Shown piece after piece: positions 35,772-44,516 of a stretch of 58,090 bases of DNA. Below the pieces are notes generated by a model. That model ran no database searches. It had not been told where the DNA came from and saw only the letters and a list, made by a program, of their open reading frames with translations. A program made the position numbers and the translations under genes. This DNA is from Sphingobium sp. C100 (GTDB lineage: Bacteria; Pseudomonadota; Alphaproteobacteria; Sphingomonadales; Sphingomonadaceae), in NCBI RefSeq assembly GCF_000508185.1, contig NZ_AYOY01000137.1:1-58090 (forward strand), written 5' to 3'. Position 1 is the first letter of the stretch, and each line of letters opens with the position of its first letter.

Positions 35772-38461
35772 CACATGTCCTCCTGATAGGGCTCCGCGAG
35801 CGCGGCCCAGGCTTCGCTCACGCATTGCCGCGCCTGCGCGTAGCTTGCAAGCAGCCCGTCCCAATCCTTTGCCCCGCAGGCGCGGGCCAGCAGCGACCGG
35901 GTCGCCGCCGGCGGCTCGGTCGATTTGGGCGAAACCAGGCGCGAGACGATCAGATAGCAGGTGATGAGGTCATGGGCGGCGATCAACTCCGAGGACAGAT
36001 GCCCGGCCGCGACCAGCTCCGCCAGCGCCAGCGACAGGTCGGGATGAAAGGCCATACCGTGCCGGAACTGGGAGACGTGGATCAGGAATTCCAGATCGAC
36101 CAGGCCGCCCGGCACCAGCTTGACGTCCAGATCGCTCGCCGGCGGCTTGTGCCGGGCGATGTCGCCACGCATCTTGACCGCCTGCCGCGCCAGCGCGCCG
36201 AAATCGCGCGGACGACGCAGGGTTTCGGCGAGGATCGCTTCGAGCGCAGCGCGCGCGGCGGGCGATCCGAACACCGGCCGCGCGCGGGTCAGCGCCAGAT
36301 GTTCCCAGGTCCAGGCCTCCTCCCGCTGATACCGCGCGAAACTGTCCAGGCTGACCGCCAGCAACCCCTGCGCGCCCGAAGGGCGCAGGCGGGTATCGAC
36401 CTCATAGAGCGGGCCGGACGCGGTATGGACCGACAGCGCATTGGTGATGCGCTGTCCCAGCCGGTTGAAATAATGGGTCGCGCCCAAGGGCTTTGGACCA
36501 TCGGATTCGGTCGAGAAATCGCCGGTGAAAAGATAGATCAGGTCAAGGTCGGACGCGTGGGTCAGTACACCGCCGCCCAGCCGCCCCAAGGCCAGGATGA
36601 GCATCTCGCCGCCCGGCACCTTGCCATGGGCGGCCTCGAACTCCGCCACCGTCGCGGCGGCCAGCGCCTCGATGGCGGCCTGGGCCACACGGGCATAGCC
36701 CCTGCCCGCCTCCAGCGGATCGCCGCCGCGGATGATCTGCACGCCCAGCGCGAAGCGGCGGTCGCCCACCCGCTGGCGGACGCGATCGAGCAGGGTCTGA
36801 TAATCCTCCCCGACTTCCAGCATCGCGAATTGGCGCGTCAGCAGGTCCACCGCCGGCGGCGGATCGAAAGCGGTGGCGTCGATCAGGCCGTCAAGCAGTT
36901 CGGCCCGCCGTCCGAGCGCGTCCGCCAGCGTCGGCGCGTGGCTGAGCAGTTCGGCCAGCAACTCCACCAGTGCGGGGCGCGCGGCGAGCAGTTTGAAGAA
37001 ATTGATCGCACTCGGCAGGCGGCCGATCATGTCGTCGAGCCGGTTGAGCGCGCGCGAGGGATCGGGCGCCAGGGCCAGCGCGCGCATGAGACCGGGCAGC
37101 AATGTTTCCAGCGCCTCACGCGAAGGGGCGCTGCGCAACGCACGCACGGTGCCGCCGCGCCAGCGACCGATGCGGGCCAGCGGCGTTTCAGGATCGACAA
37201 AGCCCATGTCGACCAGTTGCGCCTTGAGCCGGTCCTCGTCGCGCGACAGGGAGGCGTCCTCCCGTTCCGGACTCAACCGGTCATAGTTGCGGCCGACCCA
37301 TTCGACCTGCGGGCGCAACAGGTCCAGCAGCGCCGCGCCGTCGGCCAGGCCGTGGAGCCGCGCGACATTGTCGATGCCTTCTGCGGTGGGCGGCAGTTCA
37401 TGGGTCTGGCGGTCCTCCACCATCTGCAACCGATGCTCGATTGTGCGGAAAAGGACATAGGCCTCGTCCAGCCGGGCGGCGACATCCGCCTCTATCACCC
37501 CGCCGGTCGCCAGCGCTCGCAGCGCCTCCCGCGTGTTGCCCGATCGCAAGGCGGGGTCACGGCCGCCATGGATAAGTTGATGAACCTGGGCGAAAAATTC
37601 CACCTCGCGAATGCCGCCACGGCCGCGCTTGAGGTCATAGCCCGGCCCAAAGGCCTGGCCCTGCGCATAATGGTCGCGGATGCGGCGGGATATGTCGACG
37701 ATCGCGTCGATCGCGCCGAAATCCAGGCTTCTGCGCCAGACGAAGGGGCGGATCTGGCGCATGAAATAGTCGCCCAACGCCAAATCACCAGCCGCCGGCC
37801 GCGCGCGGATGAAGGCCGCCTGCTCCCAGCCCAATGCGGTCGATTCATAATAGCCGATCGCCGCCTCCACCGGCAGGGCGATCGGCGTCGCTTCGGGCGA
37901 GGGCCGCAGCCGCAGATCCACGCGAAAGACATAGCCGTCGCCGTCACGCGCGGCGAGCAGTTCGCTGACCCGCCGCCCAAGGCGCACGGCGGCGTCGGCC
38001 ACATCCTCCCGCGCGCCATGCGGCAAGGTGGTGGGGTCATAGAGCAGGATTGGGTCGATGTCGGACGAATAATTGAGTTCGCGGCTGCCATGCTTGCCCA
38101 GCGCCAGCACGACGAAGCCCCTATGTCCGGCGTCGGGATAGCGTTCCTGCATCGCCGCGGCGAGCGCTTCCTCCAGCGCCTCGTCAGCGAAATCCGACAG
38201 GGTTTGCGTGACGCGGTCCAGATTCCAGGCGCCGGACAGGTCCGCCCCCGCAACAGCAAGCGCGATCGCACCGCGCCGCCGCCGCAGCGACCGGGCGATG
38301 CCATCCTGTGGATCGGCCACTGCGCGCGCCGCCGTCAGCGCGCCGTCCATGTCGCCCTGCGCCAATTGCCCTGCAACGTTGGGGAAGCGATCAAGCGCCC
38401 GCGCCAGGAAAGGCGAATGCGCCCGGATGCGCGCTTGGATTTGCGGCCAGTTCGACACCAT
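35771..38461 (-). CDS. glnE: Bifunctional glutamine synthetase adenylyltransferase/adenylyl-removing enzyme
   Basis: An 896 aa protein controlling glutamine synthetase activity by reversible adenylylation in response to PII. There are two nucleotidyltransferase domains. The N-terminal adenylyl-removing domain has G-K-H-G-S-R-E-L-N-Y-S-S-D-I-D. The C-terminal adenylyltransferase domain has L-G-R-L-G-G-G-V-L-T-H-A-S-D-L-D. A helical linker (GlnD-UR_UTase type) follows the N-domain. The start is the ATG at 38461 (MVSNWPQIQ) after AAAGGGAG; longer readings up to 38716 run over a divergent small gene and are not credible. First gene of glnE-bcp-DUF455. Confidence 0.96.
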   Translation of the reverse strand: MVSNWPQIQARIRAHSPFLARALDRFPNVAGQLAQGDMDGALTAARAVADPQDGIARSLRRRRGAIALAVAGADLSGAWNLDRVTQTLSDFADEALEEALAAAMQERYPDAGHRGFVVLALGKHGSRELNYSSDIDPILLYDPTTLPHGAREDVADAAVRLGRRVSELLAARDGDGYVFRVDLRLRPSPEATPIALPVEAAIGYYESTALGWEQAAFIRARPAAGDLALGDYFMRQIRPFVWRRSLDFGAIDAIVDISRRIRDHYAQGQAFGPGYDLKRGRGGIREVEFFAQVHQLIHGGRDPALRSGNTREALRALATGGVIEADVAARLDEAYVLFRTIEHRLQMVEDRQTHELPPTAEGIDNVARLHGLADGAALLDLLRPQVEWVGRNYDRLSPEREDASLSRDEDRLKAQLVDMGFVDPETPLARIGRWRGGTVRALRSAPSREALETLLPGLMRALALAPDPSRALNRLDDMIGRLPSAINFFKLLAARPALVELLAELLSHAPTLADALGRRAELLDGLIDATAFDPPPAVDLLTRQFAMLEVGEDYQTLLDRVRQRVGDRRFALGVQIIRGGDPLEAGRGYARVAQAAIEALAAATVAEFEAAHGKVPGGEMLILALGRLGGGVLTHASDLDLIYLFTGDFSTESDGPKPLGATHYFNRLGQRITNALSVHTASGPLYEVDTRLRPSGAQGLLAVSLDSFARYQREEAWTWEHLALTRARPVFGSPAARAALEAILAETLRRPRDFGALARQAVKMRGDIARHKPPASDLDVKLVPGGLVDLEFLIHVSQFRHGMAFHPDLSLALAELVAAGHLSSELIAAHDLITCYLIVSRLVSPKSTEPPAATRSLLARACGAKDWDGLLASYAQARQCVSEAWAALAEPYQEDM

Positions 38462-38541
38462 CTTCTCCCTTTCCGGCGCGATATCGCGTGCGAATGCGAC
38501 AAACGCCAGCAACTTTTCAGCGACATGGCCGTTTCGGACAT

Positions 38542-38733
38542 ATGGAAATGCACCGCAAAACGCTCGGCCGATCGGCACTGGGACGGGATGGCGAACTCGG
38601 TCGCATCGTGACGGTCGGCCTGCCTGCGCCTTATGAAGGTGTCGGCAAGGCGCTGCGCTCCACTTATTCGCCGCCGCGCGATTCGCTGCCCGACGACATG
38701 ATGGCGCTGCTGGCAAAGCTCGACAGGCACTGA
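38542..38733 (+). CDS. NepR-like anti-sigma micro-protein (candidate)
   Basis: A 63 aa protein, divergent from glnE by 80 bp. Residues 33-61 (G-V-G-K-A-L-R-S-T-Y ... L-P-D-D-M-M-A-L-L-A-K-L-D) match the two-helix pattern of NepR, the anti-sigma factor that holds EcfG inactive in the alphaproteobacterial general stress response: a first helix of type I-G-x-x-L-R-x-x-Y, a short linker, and a second helix P-x-x-x-x-x-L-L-x-x-L. Neither phyR nor ecfG is nearby, so this would be an orphan paralogue. The call rests on pattern recognition; it could also be an unrelated small conserved protein. The start may be 38542 or 38548. Confidence 0.55.
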   Translation: MEMHRKTLGRSALGRDGELGRIVTVGLPAPYEGVGKALRSTYSPPRDSLPDDMMALLAKLDRH

Positions 38734-38809
38734 GGGCGCAGGACTTTTTTTACCCGTTTCGGGGATAAGGCGGCATCCTCCCTTCGGGTCGCACAAGGGT
38801 CGCCTGCCA

Positions 38810-39163
38810 ATGCTGTATCGCAACTTCGCCATCGCAACCTTGATCGCCGCGCCGCTGATCGTGCTGGCGATCCAGAATTTCCTGCCTCAGCCAGGGGGCG
38901 CGCCGCGATCCGAAGAGGCAGCGCCCCATCCCGACGCGCCGCCGCCGGTCCCCGTGCCGGTCGCGCCGCCCGTCGTCACGCCTGGAGCGCCCGCCATGCC
39001 TGAGCCAGCCCCCAGCTTTGGCCAGCCGATGGCGGACGCGGGCGCGCCGATGCTGGCGCCGGGCCAGGGCCTGCCCGCGGCGCCCGTTGCTTCCAGCGAT
39101 GGCGGGAACCCCTATACATCGGCGGAAGCTGCCCCGCCCGGCTCCCCCAACGCCGAGAAATAA
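38810..39163 (+). CDS. Proline-rich membrane-anchored hypothetical protein
   Basis: A 117 aa protein. An N-terminal uncleaved-looking membrane segment (F-A-I-A-T-L-I-A-A-P-L-I-V-L-A-I, residues 6-21) is followed by a low-complexity, Pro/Ala-rich tail (V-P-V-P-V-A-P-P-V-V-T-P and similar), presumably periplasmic. No family recognised. It lies 76 nt after the NepR-like gene and 3 nt from the end of the convergent metallopeptidase gene. Composition alone does not show a function. Confidence 0.62.
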   Translation: MLYRNFAIATLIAAPLIVLAIQNFLPQPGGAPRSEEAAPHPDAPPPVPVPVAPPVVTPGAPAMPEPAPSFGQPMADAGAPMLAPGQGLPAAPVASSDGGNPYTSAEAAPPGSPNAEK

Positions 39164-39166
39164 AGC

Positions 39167-40048
39167 TCAAAGCGCGCCCTGAAAGGTGTCGCACTGGGCC
39201 GGGTCGCCGGTCGACAGCCCCTTGCGCAGCCATTGCATCCGCTGGGCGCTGCTGCCGTGGGTGAAGCTTTCGGGCACGGGGCGCCGGCCAGCCGCCTTTT
39301 GCAGCGTATCGTCACCGATGGCTTCGGCCGCCCGCATCCCTTCCTCCAGATCGCCCGGCTCCATCAAATTGGTGTCGCGCGCCGCCCAGACCCCCGCATA
39401 GCAGTCCGCCTGCAATTCCATCTTTACCTGAAGCGCGTTGCCGTCCGCTTCCGAAGCGCGTTGCTGCGCCTTGCGGATGCGGTCCGCTTCGCCGGTGATG
39501 GTCTGGATATGATGGCCGACCTCATGCGCGATGATATAGCCGATCGGGAAGTCGCCCGGCGCGTTGAAGCGGGTTTCCATCTCGCGGAAAAAATCCGTGT
39601 CGAGATAGATGCGCCGGTCGGCCGGGCAATAGAAAGGCCCCATCGCCGATTGCGCCGCACCGCAGCCCGACTGACCGTTCTGGCTGTAGAACACCAGCGT
39701 GGGTGGCGGATATTGCTCGCCCTCGGCCTTGAAAATGTCGCTCCAGCGCCGTTCGGTCGATCCGAGCACCTTGAGCGAGGTGCGTTGCACATCCGTCAAT
39801 TCCGCAGGGGTGGGGCGTTGCGTCTGGACCGGCTGTCCGCCCTCCCCGCCGCCGACCAGGCTGAGCGGGTTCATGCCCATCACCACCATGATGATGAGCA
39901 CGACGGCAATGCCGCCGCAACCGAATCGGCTGCCGATCAGGGGCAGCAACATGCCAAGGCCGCCGCCCAGACCGCCACCGCCAAACCCGCCGCCCCGGCC
40001 CTGCTGCACCTCGAAATGGCTGCTTTCCTGTTCGTCGTCGAGCCGCAT
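39167..40048 (-). CDS. Neutral zinc metallopeptidase (YpfJ family)
   Basis: A 293 aa protein of the Zn_peptidase_2/YpfJ family. The N-terminal ~25 residues are Gly-rich, followed by one transmembrane segment (C-G-G-I-A-V-V-L-I-I-M-V-V-M-G). The catalytic domain has I-A-H-E-V-G-H-H-I-Q, the zincin HExxH site, and later A-D-C-Y-A-G-V-W-A with the third ligand region. The C-terminus has the family G-S-S-A-Q-R-M-Q-W-L-R-K-G. The start at 40048 has GGGAGG 5 nt upstream. The physiological substrate is unknown. Confidence 0.88.
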   Translation of the reverse strand: MRLDDEQESSHFEVQQGRGGGFGGGGLGGGLGMLLPLIGSRFGCGGIAVVLIIMVVMGMNPLSLVGGGEGGQPVQTQRPTPAELTDVQRTSLKVLGSTERRWSDIFKAEGEQYPPPTLVFYSQNGQSGCGAAQSAMGPFYCPADRRIYLDTDFFREMETRFNAPGDFPIGYIIAHEVGHHIQTITGEADRIRKAQQRASEADGNALQVKMELQADCYAGVWAARDTNLMEPGDLEEGMRAAEAIGDDTLQKAAGRRPVPESFTHGSSAQRMQWLRKGLSTGDPAQCDTFQGAL

Positions 40049-40193
40049 CGCGTCCTCCCTTTGCCGGCCATTGCCTACGCGATTCATCGCGCGCGGGAAA
40101 CCGCTCCCCACCCGGAAGGTTGCGCCAGACCGCTGTTTTATTACGAGACATTAAGTTGGATTGCGCGCGCCAAAGCCTATATTGCACTGCGAC

Positions 40194-41387
40194 ATGGCAG
40201 ATACCGAACCCAAGCGCGCACAGACCCGGCCGCTCCGCCGCGCCCGCACATCGCTCGCCCTTCCCCGCGAAGTCGCCCTTCTGCTTCAGGGAGGTGGCGC
40301 GCTCGGATCGTTTCAGGCAGGCGTCTTCGACCGGCTGGACGAACTGGGCATCGACATCAGCTGGGTCGCGGGCATTTCGATCGGCGCCGTCAATGCAGCG
40401 ATCATCGCCGGCAACGAGCCGCACCGGCGCCTCAGTCGCCTCAAGAAATTCTGGTACACCGTATCGGGCGGGATGCCCAATATCGTCCTGCCCGAAATCG
40501 ACCATATCCGCGAAGCGGCGCATCTGGGCGCTGCGGCGACCGTGGCGACGTTCGGCGTGCCGGGCATGTTTCGCCCCCGCCTGTGGCCCGCCCCGCTGAT
40601 GCCCGAAGGCACGCCGGGCGCGATCAGCTTCTATGACAGCACCCCCCTGAAAGACACGCTCGACGCCTGCATCGACTGGGAACTGCTCAATGACGGACCG
40701 GTCCGTCTGTCGGTAGGCGCGGTCGATGTCGAAACGGGCAATTTCGCCTATTGGGACACGCGCGGCCCCGGCGGCAACACGCGGATCGACGCGCGCCACA
40801 TCATGGCGTCGGGCGCCCTGCCCCCCGGCCTGCCGCCGATCGAGATTGACGGGCGCTGGTATTGGGATGGCGGCATCGTGTCCAACACGCCGCTCGCCCA
40901 TGTGCTCAATCACCAGACCGAGGACATGCTGGTCTTTCAGGTCGATCTGTTCCCGGCCGAAGGGCCGATGCCGCGCCAGATGACCGGCGTCTATTCGCGC
41001 ATGAAGGACATTCAATATAGCAGCCGCACCCGTCAGGTGACTGACCAGTATCTGCGCCTGCGACGGGAGCATGGCGCGATCAAGGCGTTGCTGGACAAAC
41101 TGCCCGCCGAAATGCAGGATTCGACCGAAGCGCAGGCGTTGCGCCAATGCCTGGACCAGGGATCGGTCAACATCGTCCACCTGATCTATCGCTCGCGCAA
41201 TTGGGAAAGCGGCGCCAAGGACTTCGAATTTTCCCGCTCCACCATGCTCGACCATTGGAGCCAAGGCCGCGATTCGGTGGAGGAAGTGATGCACAAGGGC
41301 GACCTGATCGCCCGCAACATCCTCAACGGCAAGAGCGCGAGCTTCGACCTCGACGCACCCGATCATCTCAAGGAGAAAAAGGCATGA
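40194..41387 (+). CDS. Patatin-like phospholipase/esterase with DUF3734 tail
   Basis: A 397 aa serine acyl hydrolase. Oxyanion loop G-G-G-A-L-G at residues 33-38, nucleophile S62 in G-I-S-I-G, and D225 in the W-D-G-G segment complete the Ser-Asp dyad. The C-terminal ~120 residues fit DUF3734, often attached to patatin domains in bacteria that store polyhydroxyalkanoate. The downstream 3-hydroxybutyrate dehydrogenase gene overlaps it by 4 nt (ATGA), so the pair may release and oxidise hydroxybutyrate or hydrolyse lipid. Start at the ATG 40194; upstream ribosome site weak. Confidence 0.88.
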   Translation: MADTEPKRAQTRPLRRARTSLALPREVALLLQGGGALGSFQAGVFDRLDELGIDISWVAGISIGAVNAAIIAGNEPHRRLSRLKKFWYTVSGGMPNIVLPEIDHIREAAHLGAAATVATFGVPGMFRPRLWPAPLMPEGTPGAISFYDSTPLKDTLDACIDWELLNDGPVRLSVGAVDVETGNFAYWDTRGPGGNTRIDARHIMASGALPPGLPPIEIDGRWYWDGGIVSNTPLAHVLNHQTEDMLVFQVDLFPAEGPMPRQMTGVYSRMKDIQYSSRTRQVTDQYLRLRREHGAIKALLDKLPAEMQDSTEAQALRQCLDQGSVNIVHLIYRSRNWESGAKDFEFSRSTMLDHWSQGRDSVEEVMHKGDLIARNILNGKSASFDLDAPDHLKEKKA

Positions 41388-42175
41388 GCACCTCTCTGTC
41401 AGGCAAGACCGCGCTGATTACCGGCTCCACGTCCGGCATCGGCCTTGCCTATGCCAAGGCGCTGGCCGGCGAAGGCGCCAATGTCGTCATCAACGGCTTT
41501 GGCGACAAGGACGCGATCGAGCAGGAGCGACTGGGCCTCGAAAAGCTCTCCGGGGCCAAGGCGCTCTATTCCGGTCATGACCTGACCAAGGTCGACCAGA
41601 TCGAAACGATGATGAAGGAAGCGGCCGACGCTTTTGGTGGCATCGACATCCTGATCAACAATGCCGGGATGCAGCATGTCGCCCCGGTCGAGGAATTTCC
41701 GCTCGACAAGTGGGACCTCATCATCGCGCTCAACCTCAATGCCGCCTTCCATACAACCCGGCTTGCCGTGCCCTATATGAAGGAAAAGAAGTGGGGCCGC
41801 ATCATCCAGACCGCGTCCGCCCATTCGCTGGTCGCCTCTCCCTTCAAGAGCGCCTATGTGACCGCCAAGCACGGCCTGGCGGGCTTCACCAAGACGGTGG
41901 CGCTGGAAGTCGCAACCTTTGGCATCACCGCCAACTGCATCTCGCCCGGCTATGTCTGGACGCCGCTGGTCGAAAACCAGATCCCCGACACGATGAAGGC
42001 GCGGGGGATGACGCGCGAGCAGGTGATGAACGACGTGCTGCTGGCCGGCCAGCCGACCAAGCAGTTCGTCACCGCCGAAGAGGTCGCGGCGACCGCGCTC
42101 TATCTGTGCAGCGATGCCGCCGCGCAGGTGACAGGCGCGAACCTGAGCATCGACGGCGGCTGGACCGCGCAATAA
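41384..42175 (+). CDS. hbdH: 3-Hydroxybutyrate dehydrogenase
   Basis: A 263 aa short-chain dehydrogenase. Cofactor motif T-G-S-T-S-G-I-G (13-20), N-N-A-G (92-95), catalytic S145, Y158 and K162 in S-A-Y-V-T-A-K-H-G. The E-N-Q-I-P segment in the C-terminal half and the H147/K155 surroundings agree with bacterial D-3-hydroxybutyrate dehydrogenases, which interconvert hydroxybutyrate and acetoacetate with NAD. Coupled with the patatin-like gene by ATGA. A long imperfect hairpin follows at 42209-42246. Confidence 0.9.
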   Translation: MSTSLSGKTALITGSTSGIGLAYAKALAGEGANVVINGFGDKDAIEQERLGLEKLSGAKALYSGHDLTKVDQIETMMKEAADAFGGIDILINNAGMQHVAPVEEFPLDKWDLIIALNLNAAFHTTRLAVPYMKEKKWGRIIQTASAHSLVASPFKSAYVTAKHGLAGFTKTVALEVATFGITANCISPGYVWTPLVENQIPDTMKARGMTREQVMNDVLLAGQPTKQFVTAEEVAATALYLCSDAAAQVTGANLSIDGGWTAQ

Positions 42176-42208
42176 CGCGGCAACGCCGAGGCCCAAGCCG
42201 GCAGCATA

Positions 42209-42246
42209 TGCGCAAGAGGTGAAGACACCCCCTTCACCCTTGCGCA
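42209..42246 (+). terminator. Long imperfect hairpin after the dehydrogenase gene
   Basis: Left arm TGCGCAAG-A-GGTGAAG (42209-42224) and right arm CTTCACCCTTGCGCA (42232-42246) pair over 15 bp with one bulged A and a 7 nt loop. It lies 34 nt after the dehydrogenase stop. No T-run follows, so it may be a processing or stabilising hairpin rather than a simple terminator. Confidence 0.55.
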
Positions 42247-42286
42247 AATCGCCTTATGCTCATGCGCAGCAAGGGAGATCATGCAT

Positions 42287-43642
42287 ATGCGCCACGCGCT
42301 CACGACCGTTCTGGCCGCCGTCAGCTTCACGTCCATCGCCGCCGCCCAGACGCCGCCGGAAACCCCGCCCGTAACGCCGCCCGCGCAAAGCGAGATCGGC
42401 GCGGCGGTGGCCAAGGACATGGACGCCATGATGGCGCTTTACCGCGACCTGCACGCCAACCCGGAATTGTCGCTCAAGGAAGTCAACACCGCGGCCAAGC
42501 TGGCCAAGCGGCTGAAGGCGTTGAAATATGACGTGACCGAGAAGGTCGGCGGCACCGGCGTCGTGGCGGTGATGAAGAATGGCACAGGTCCGGTGCTGCT
42601 GATCCGCGCCGACATGGACGCGCTGCCGGTGGTGGAGCAGACCGGGCTGGACTTCGCCTCCAAGGTTCGCACCAAGACGCCCGAGGGCGTCGAGACCGGC
42701 GTCATGCACGCCTGCGGCCATGATACCCATATGACGGCCTTCATCGAGACGGCGAAGCTGCTCGCGGCGCGCAAGGATCAGTGGAAGGGGACGCTGGTCA
42801 TGATCCTCCAGCCCGCAGAGGAAGTGGGCAAGGGCGCGCGCGACATGCTGGAGGACGGACTTTACACCCGCTTCCCGCGGCCGACCCATGCGCTCGCCTT
42901 TCATGATGCCGCCAATCTGGAGGCGGGGGTGATCGGCTATACACCGGGCTATGCGCTGGCCAATGTCGATAGCGTCGATATCGATGTGAAGGGCGTGGGC
43001 GGTCATGGCGCCTATCCGCAGACCGCCAAAGACCCGATCGTGCTGGGGTCGCGGATCGTGACCTCGCTCCAGACGCTCGTCAGCCGTGAACAGGACCCGC
43101 AAGACCCGGCCGTCGTTACCGTCGGCAGCTTTCAGGGCGGCGCCAAGCATAATATCATCCCGGACGAGGCGAAGCTGCTACTGACCGTGCGCAGCTATTC
43201 GGACGAGACCCGCGCGAAACTGATCGAGGGGATCAGGCGCATCGCGCGAGGCGAAGCGATCGCGGCGGGTATGCCGCAAGACAAGATGCCGGTGGTGAGC
43301 GTGAAGGACGAATTCACGCCCTCCACCTATAATCCGCCCGAATTCGCCGAGGAGATGGCGGGCTTGCTCAAGACGCATTTCCCCGACGGCCGGGTTGTCA
43401 AGACGACGGCGGTGATGGGCGGTGAGGATTTCGGCCGCTTCTATCGCGCCGACAAGAGCATCAAGAGCTTCATCTTCTGGGTCGGCGGCGTTCCGGCGGA
43501 GAAGATGGCGGCGGCGCAGGCCGGTCAGATCAGCCTGCCCTCGCTCCACAGCCCCTTCTGGGCGCCACAGGCCGACAAGGTCATCGCCACCGGTAGCGAG
43601 GCGATGACCGTGCTGGCGCTGGATATATTGAAGAAGGACTGA
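42287..43642 (+). CDS. Exported M20-family amidohydrolase
   Basis: A 451 aa protein with a signal peptide (R-H-A-L-T-T-V-L-A-A-V-S-F, cleaved near A-A-A), then a metal-dependent M20D amidohydrolase: R-A-D-M-D-A-L-P-V, the C-G-H-D-x-H metal site (A-C-G-H-D-T-H), E-E-V-G-K-G-A, and G-G-E-D-F-G-R near the end. This family cleaves N-acyl amino acids, IAA-amino acid conjugates or N-acetyl-diaminopimelate; the exported location favours a scavenging role. AAGGGAG lies 9 nt before the ATG at 42287; an ATG two codons earlier is too close. Confidence 0.88.
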   Translation: MRHALTTVLAAVSFTSIAAAQTPPETPPVTPPAQSEIGAAVAKDMDAMMALYRDLHANPELSLKEVNTAAKLAKRLKALKYDVTEKVGGTGVVAVMKNGTGPVLLIRADMDALPVVEQTGLDFASKVRTKTPEGVETGVMHACGHDTHMTAFIETAKLLAARKDQWKGTLVMILQPAEEVGKGARDMLEDGLYTRFPRPTHALAFHDAANLEAGVIGYTPGYALANVDSVDIDVKGVGGHGAYPQTAKDPIVLGSRIVTSLQTLVSREQDPQDPAVVTVGSFQGGAKHNIIPDEAKLLLTVRSYSDETRAKLIEGIRRIARGEAIAAGMPQDKMPVVSVKDEFTPSTYNPPEFAEEMAGLLKTHFPDGRVVKTTAVMGGEDFGRFYRADKSIKSFIFWVGGVPAEKMAAAQAGQISLPSLHSPFWAPQADKVIATGSEAMTVLALDILKKD

Positions 43643-43655
43643 GGCGGTCGCATCA

Positions 43656-43708
43656 AGAGCGGAAGGAAGTCATCTCAGTCACTGTCCTGGATGGCTTCGC
43701 TCCGCTCT
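43656..43708. terminator. Possible hairpin between convergent genes
   Basis: AGAGCGGA (43656-43663) is complementary to TCCGCTCT (43701-43708), with a second short match inside (AAG/CTT). The 37 nt interior makes it a weak candidate; it lies between the M20 amidohydrolase and the convergent dehydrogenase. Confidence 0.35.
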
Positions 43709-43730
43709 CAATGATGCAGGAGAGCGAGTG

Positions 43731-44444
43731 TCAGGCGCCGAAGCCGCCGTCGATCGTGTGCATGGCGCCGGTGACGATGCCCGCTTCAGGGCCGGCGAGA
43801 TAGGCGGCGAGACCCGCAATCTCCTGACCCGTGGCATGGCGCTTGATTGCCATGAAGCCGTGCATGGTTTCGGCCATCGGCCCGTTCGACGGGTTCATGT
43901 CGGTATCGGTCGGGCCGGGCTGGATGATGTTGACGGTGATGCCCCGCGCACCGAAATCGCGAGCGAGGCCGCGGGCCATGCCCTGCAACGCCGACTTGGT
44001 GAGGGCATAGGCGGCACCGCCCGCAAAAGGCATACGATCCCCATTGACCGATCCGACGACGATGATGCGGCCGCCATCGGGCATCAAACGGACCGCCTCG
44101 ACCGCAGCATGATAGGGCGCACGGACATTGATGTCGATCATCCGGTCCACCGCGTCGGCCTCCAGCGTCAGCGCGTCGCCCATCACCAGCGCGCCGGCAT
44201 TGACGATCAATATGTCGAGCGGTCCCTGCGCAGCAACGACGTCGATCACCGCCTGACGATCGGCCGCGTCGGATTGGATCGGCGTCGCGCCGGTGTCAGC
44301 GGCCAGCGCCTGCGCAGCATCGTGCGATCCGGCATAGGTGAAGGCGACCTGCGCGCCGTCGCCAGTGAAGCGACGGACGATTGCGGCGCCGATGCCGCGG
44401 CTACCGCCGATGACAAGGGCTTTCTTCGACGTGAAATCGGTCAT
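43731..44444 (-). CDS. bdcA: SDR-family protein resembling BdcA
   Basis: A 237 aa short-chain dehydrogenase: G-G-S-R-G-I-G (13-19), N-A-G, catalytic Y and K in A-A-Y-A-L-T-K-S-A-L-Q-G-M-A-R. Whole stretches follow E. coli BdcA as I recall it, for example I-I-V-V-G-S-V-N-G-D-R-M-P and G-A-M-H-T-I-D-G-G-F-G-A at the end. BdcA binds cyclic-di-GMP and promotes biofilm dispersal in E. coli; whether this one does is unknown. The start at 44444 has AAGGA 8 nt upstream. The divergent TetR gene matches the BdcR pattern. Confidence 0.8.
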   Translation of the reverse strand: MTDFTSKKALVIGGSRGIGAAIVRRFTGDGAQVAFTYAGSHDAAQALAADTGATPIQSDAADRQAVIDVVAAQGPLDILIVNAGALVMGDALTLEADAVDRMIDINVRAPYHAAVEAVRLMPDGGRIIVVGSVNGDRMPFAGGAAYALTKSALQGMARGLARDFGARGITVNIIQPGPTDTDMNPSNGPMAETMHGFMAIKRHATGQEIAGLAAYLAGPEAGIVTGAMHTIDGGFGA

Positions 44445-44467
44445 GTGGATCATCCTTGAGATATTTG

Positions 44468-44479
44468 TAATGATCGCTA
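44468..44479. promoter_or_regulatory. Candidate TetR-family operator between bdcA- and bdcR-like genes
   Basis: TAATGATCGCTA has an imperfect dyad centred on GATC, in an AT-rich 72 bp divergent promoter region unlike its GC-rich surroundings. This is the usual place for a TetR-family autorepressor site. The symmetry is only partial. Confidence 0.3.
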
Positions 44480-44516
44480 TATAAATTAAAAGCGGACATG
44501 TTCAAGGATTTTTATA

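Noticed and set aside
35825..38611. Very long open frame antisense to glnE (over 900 codons)
   Set aside because: GlnE on the other strand has full motifs. The antisense frame has no family motif, no ribosome site, and is rich in Arg/Gln/His as expected from the reverse complement of a GC-rich coding strand.
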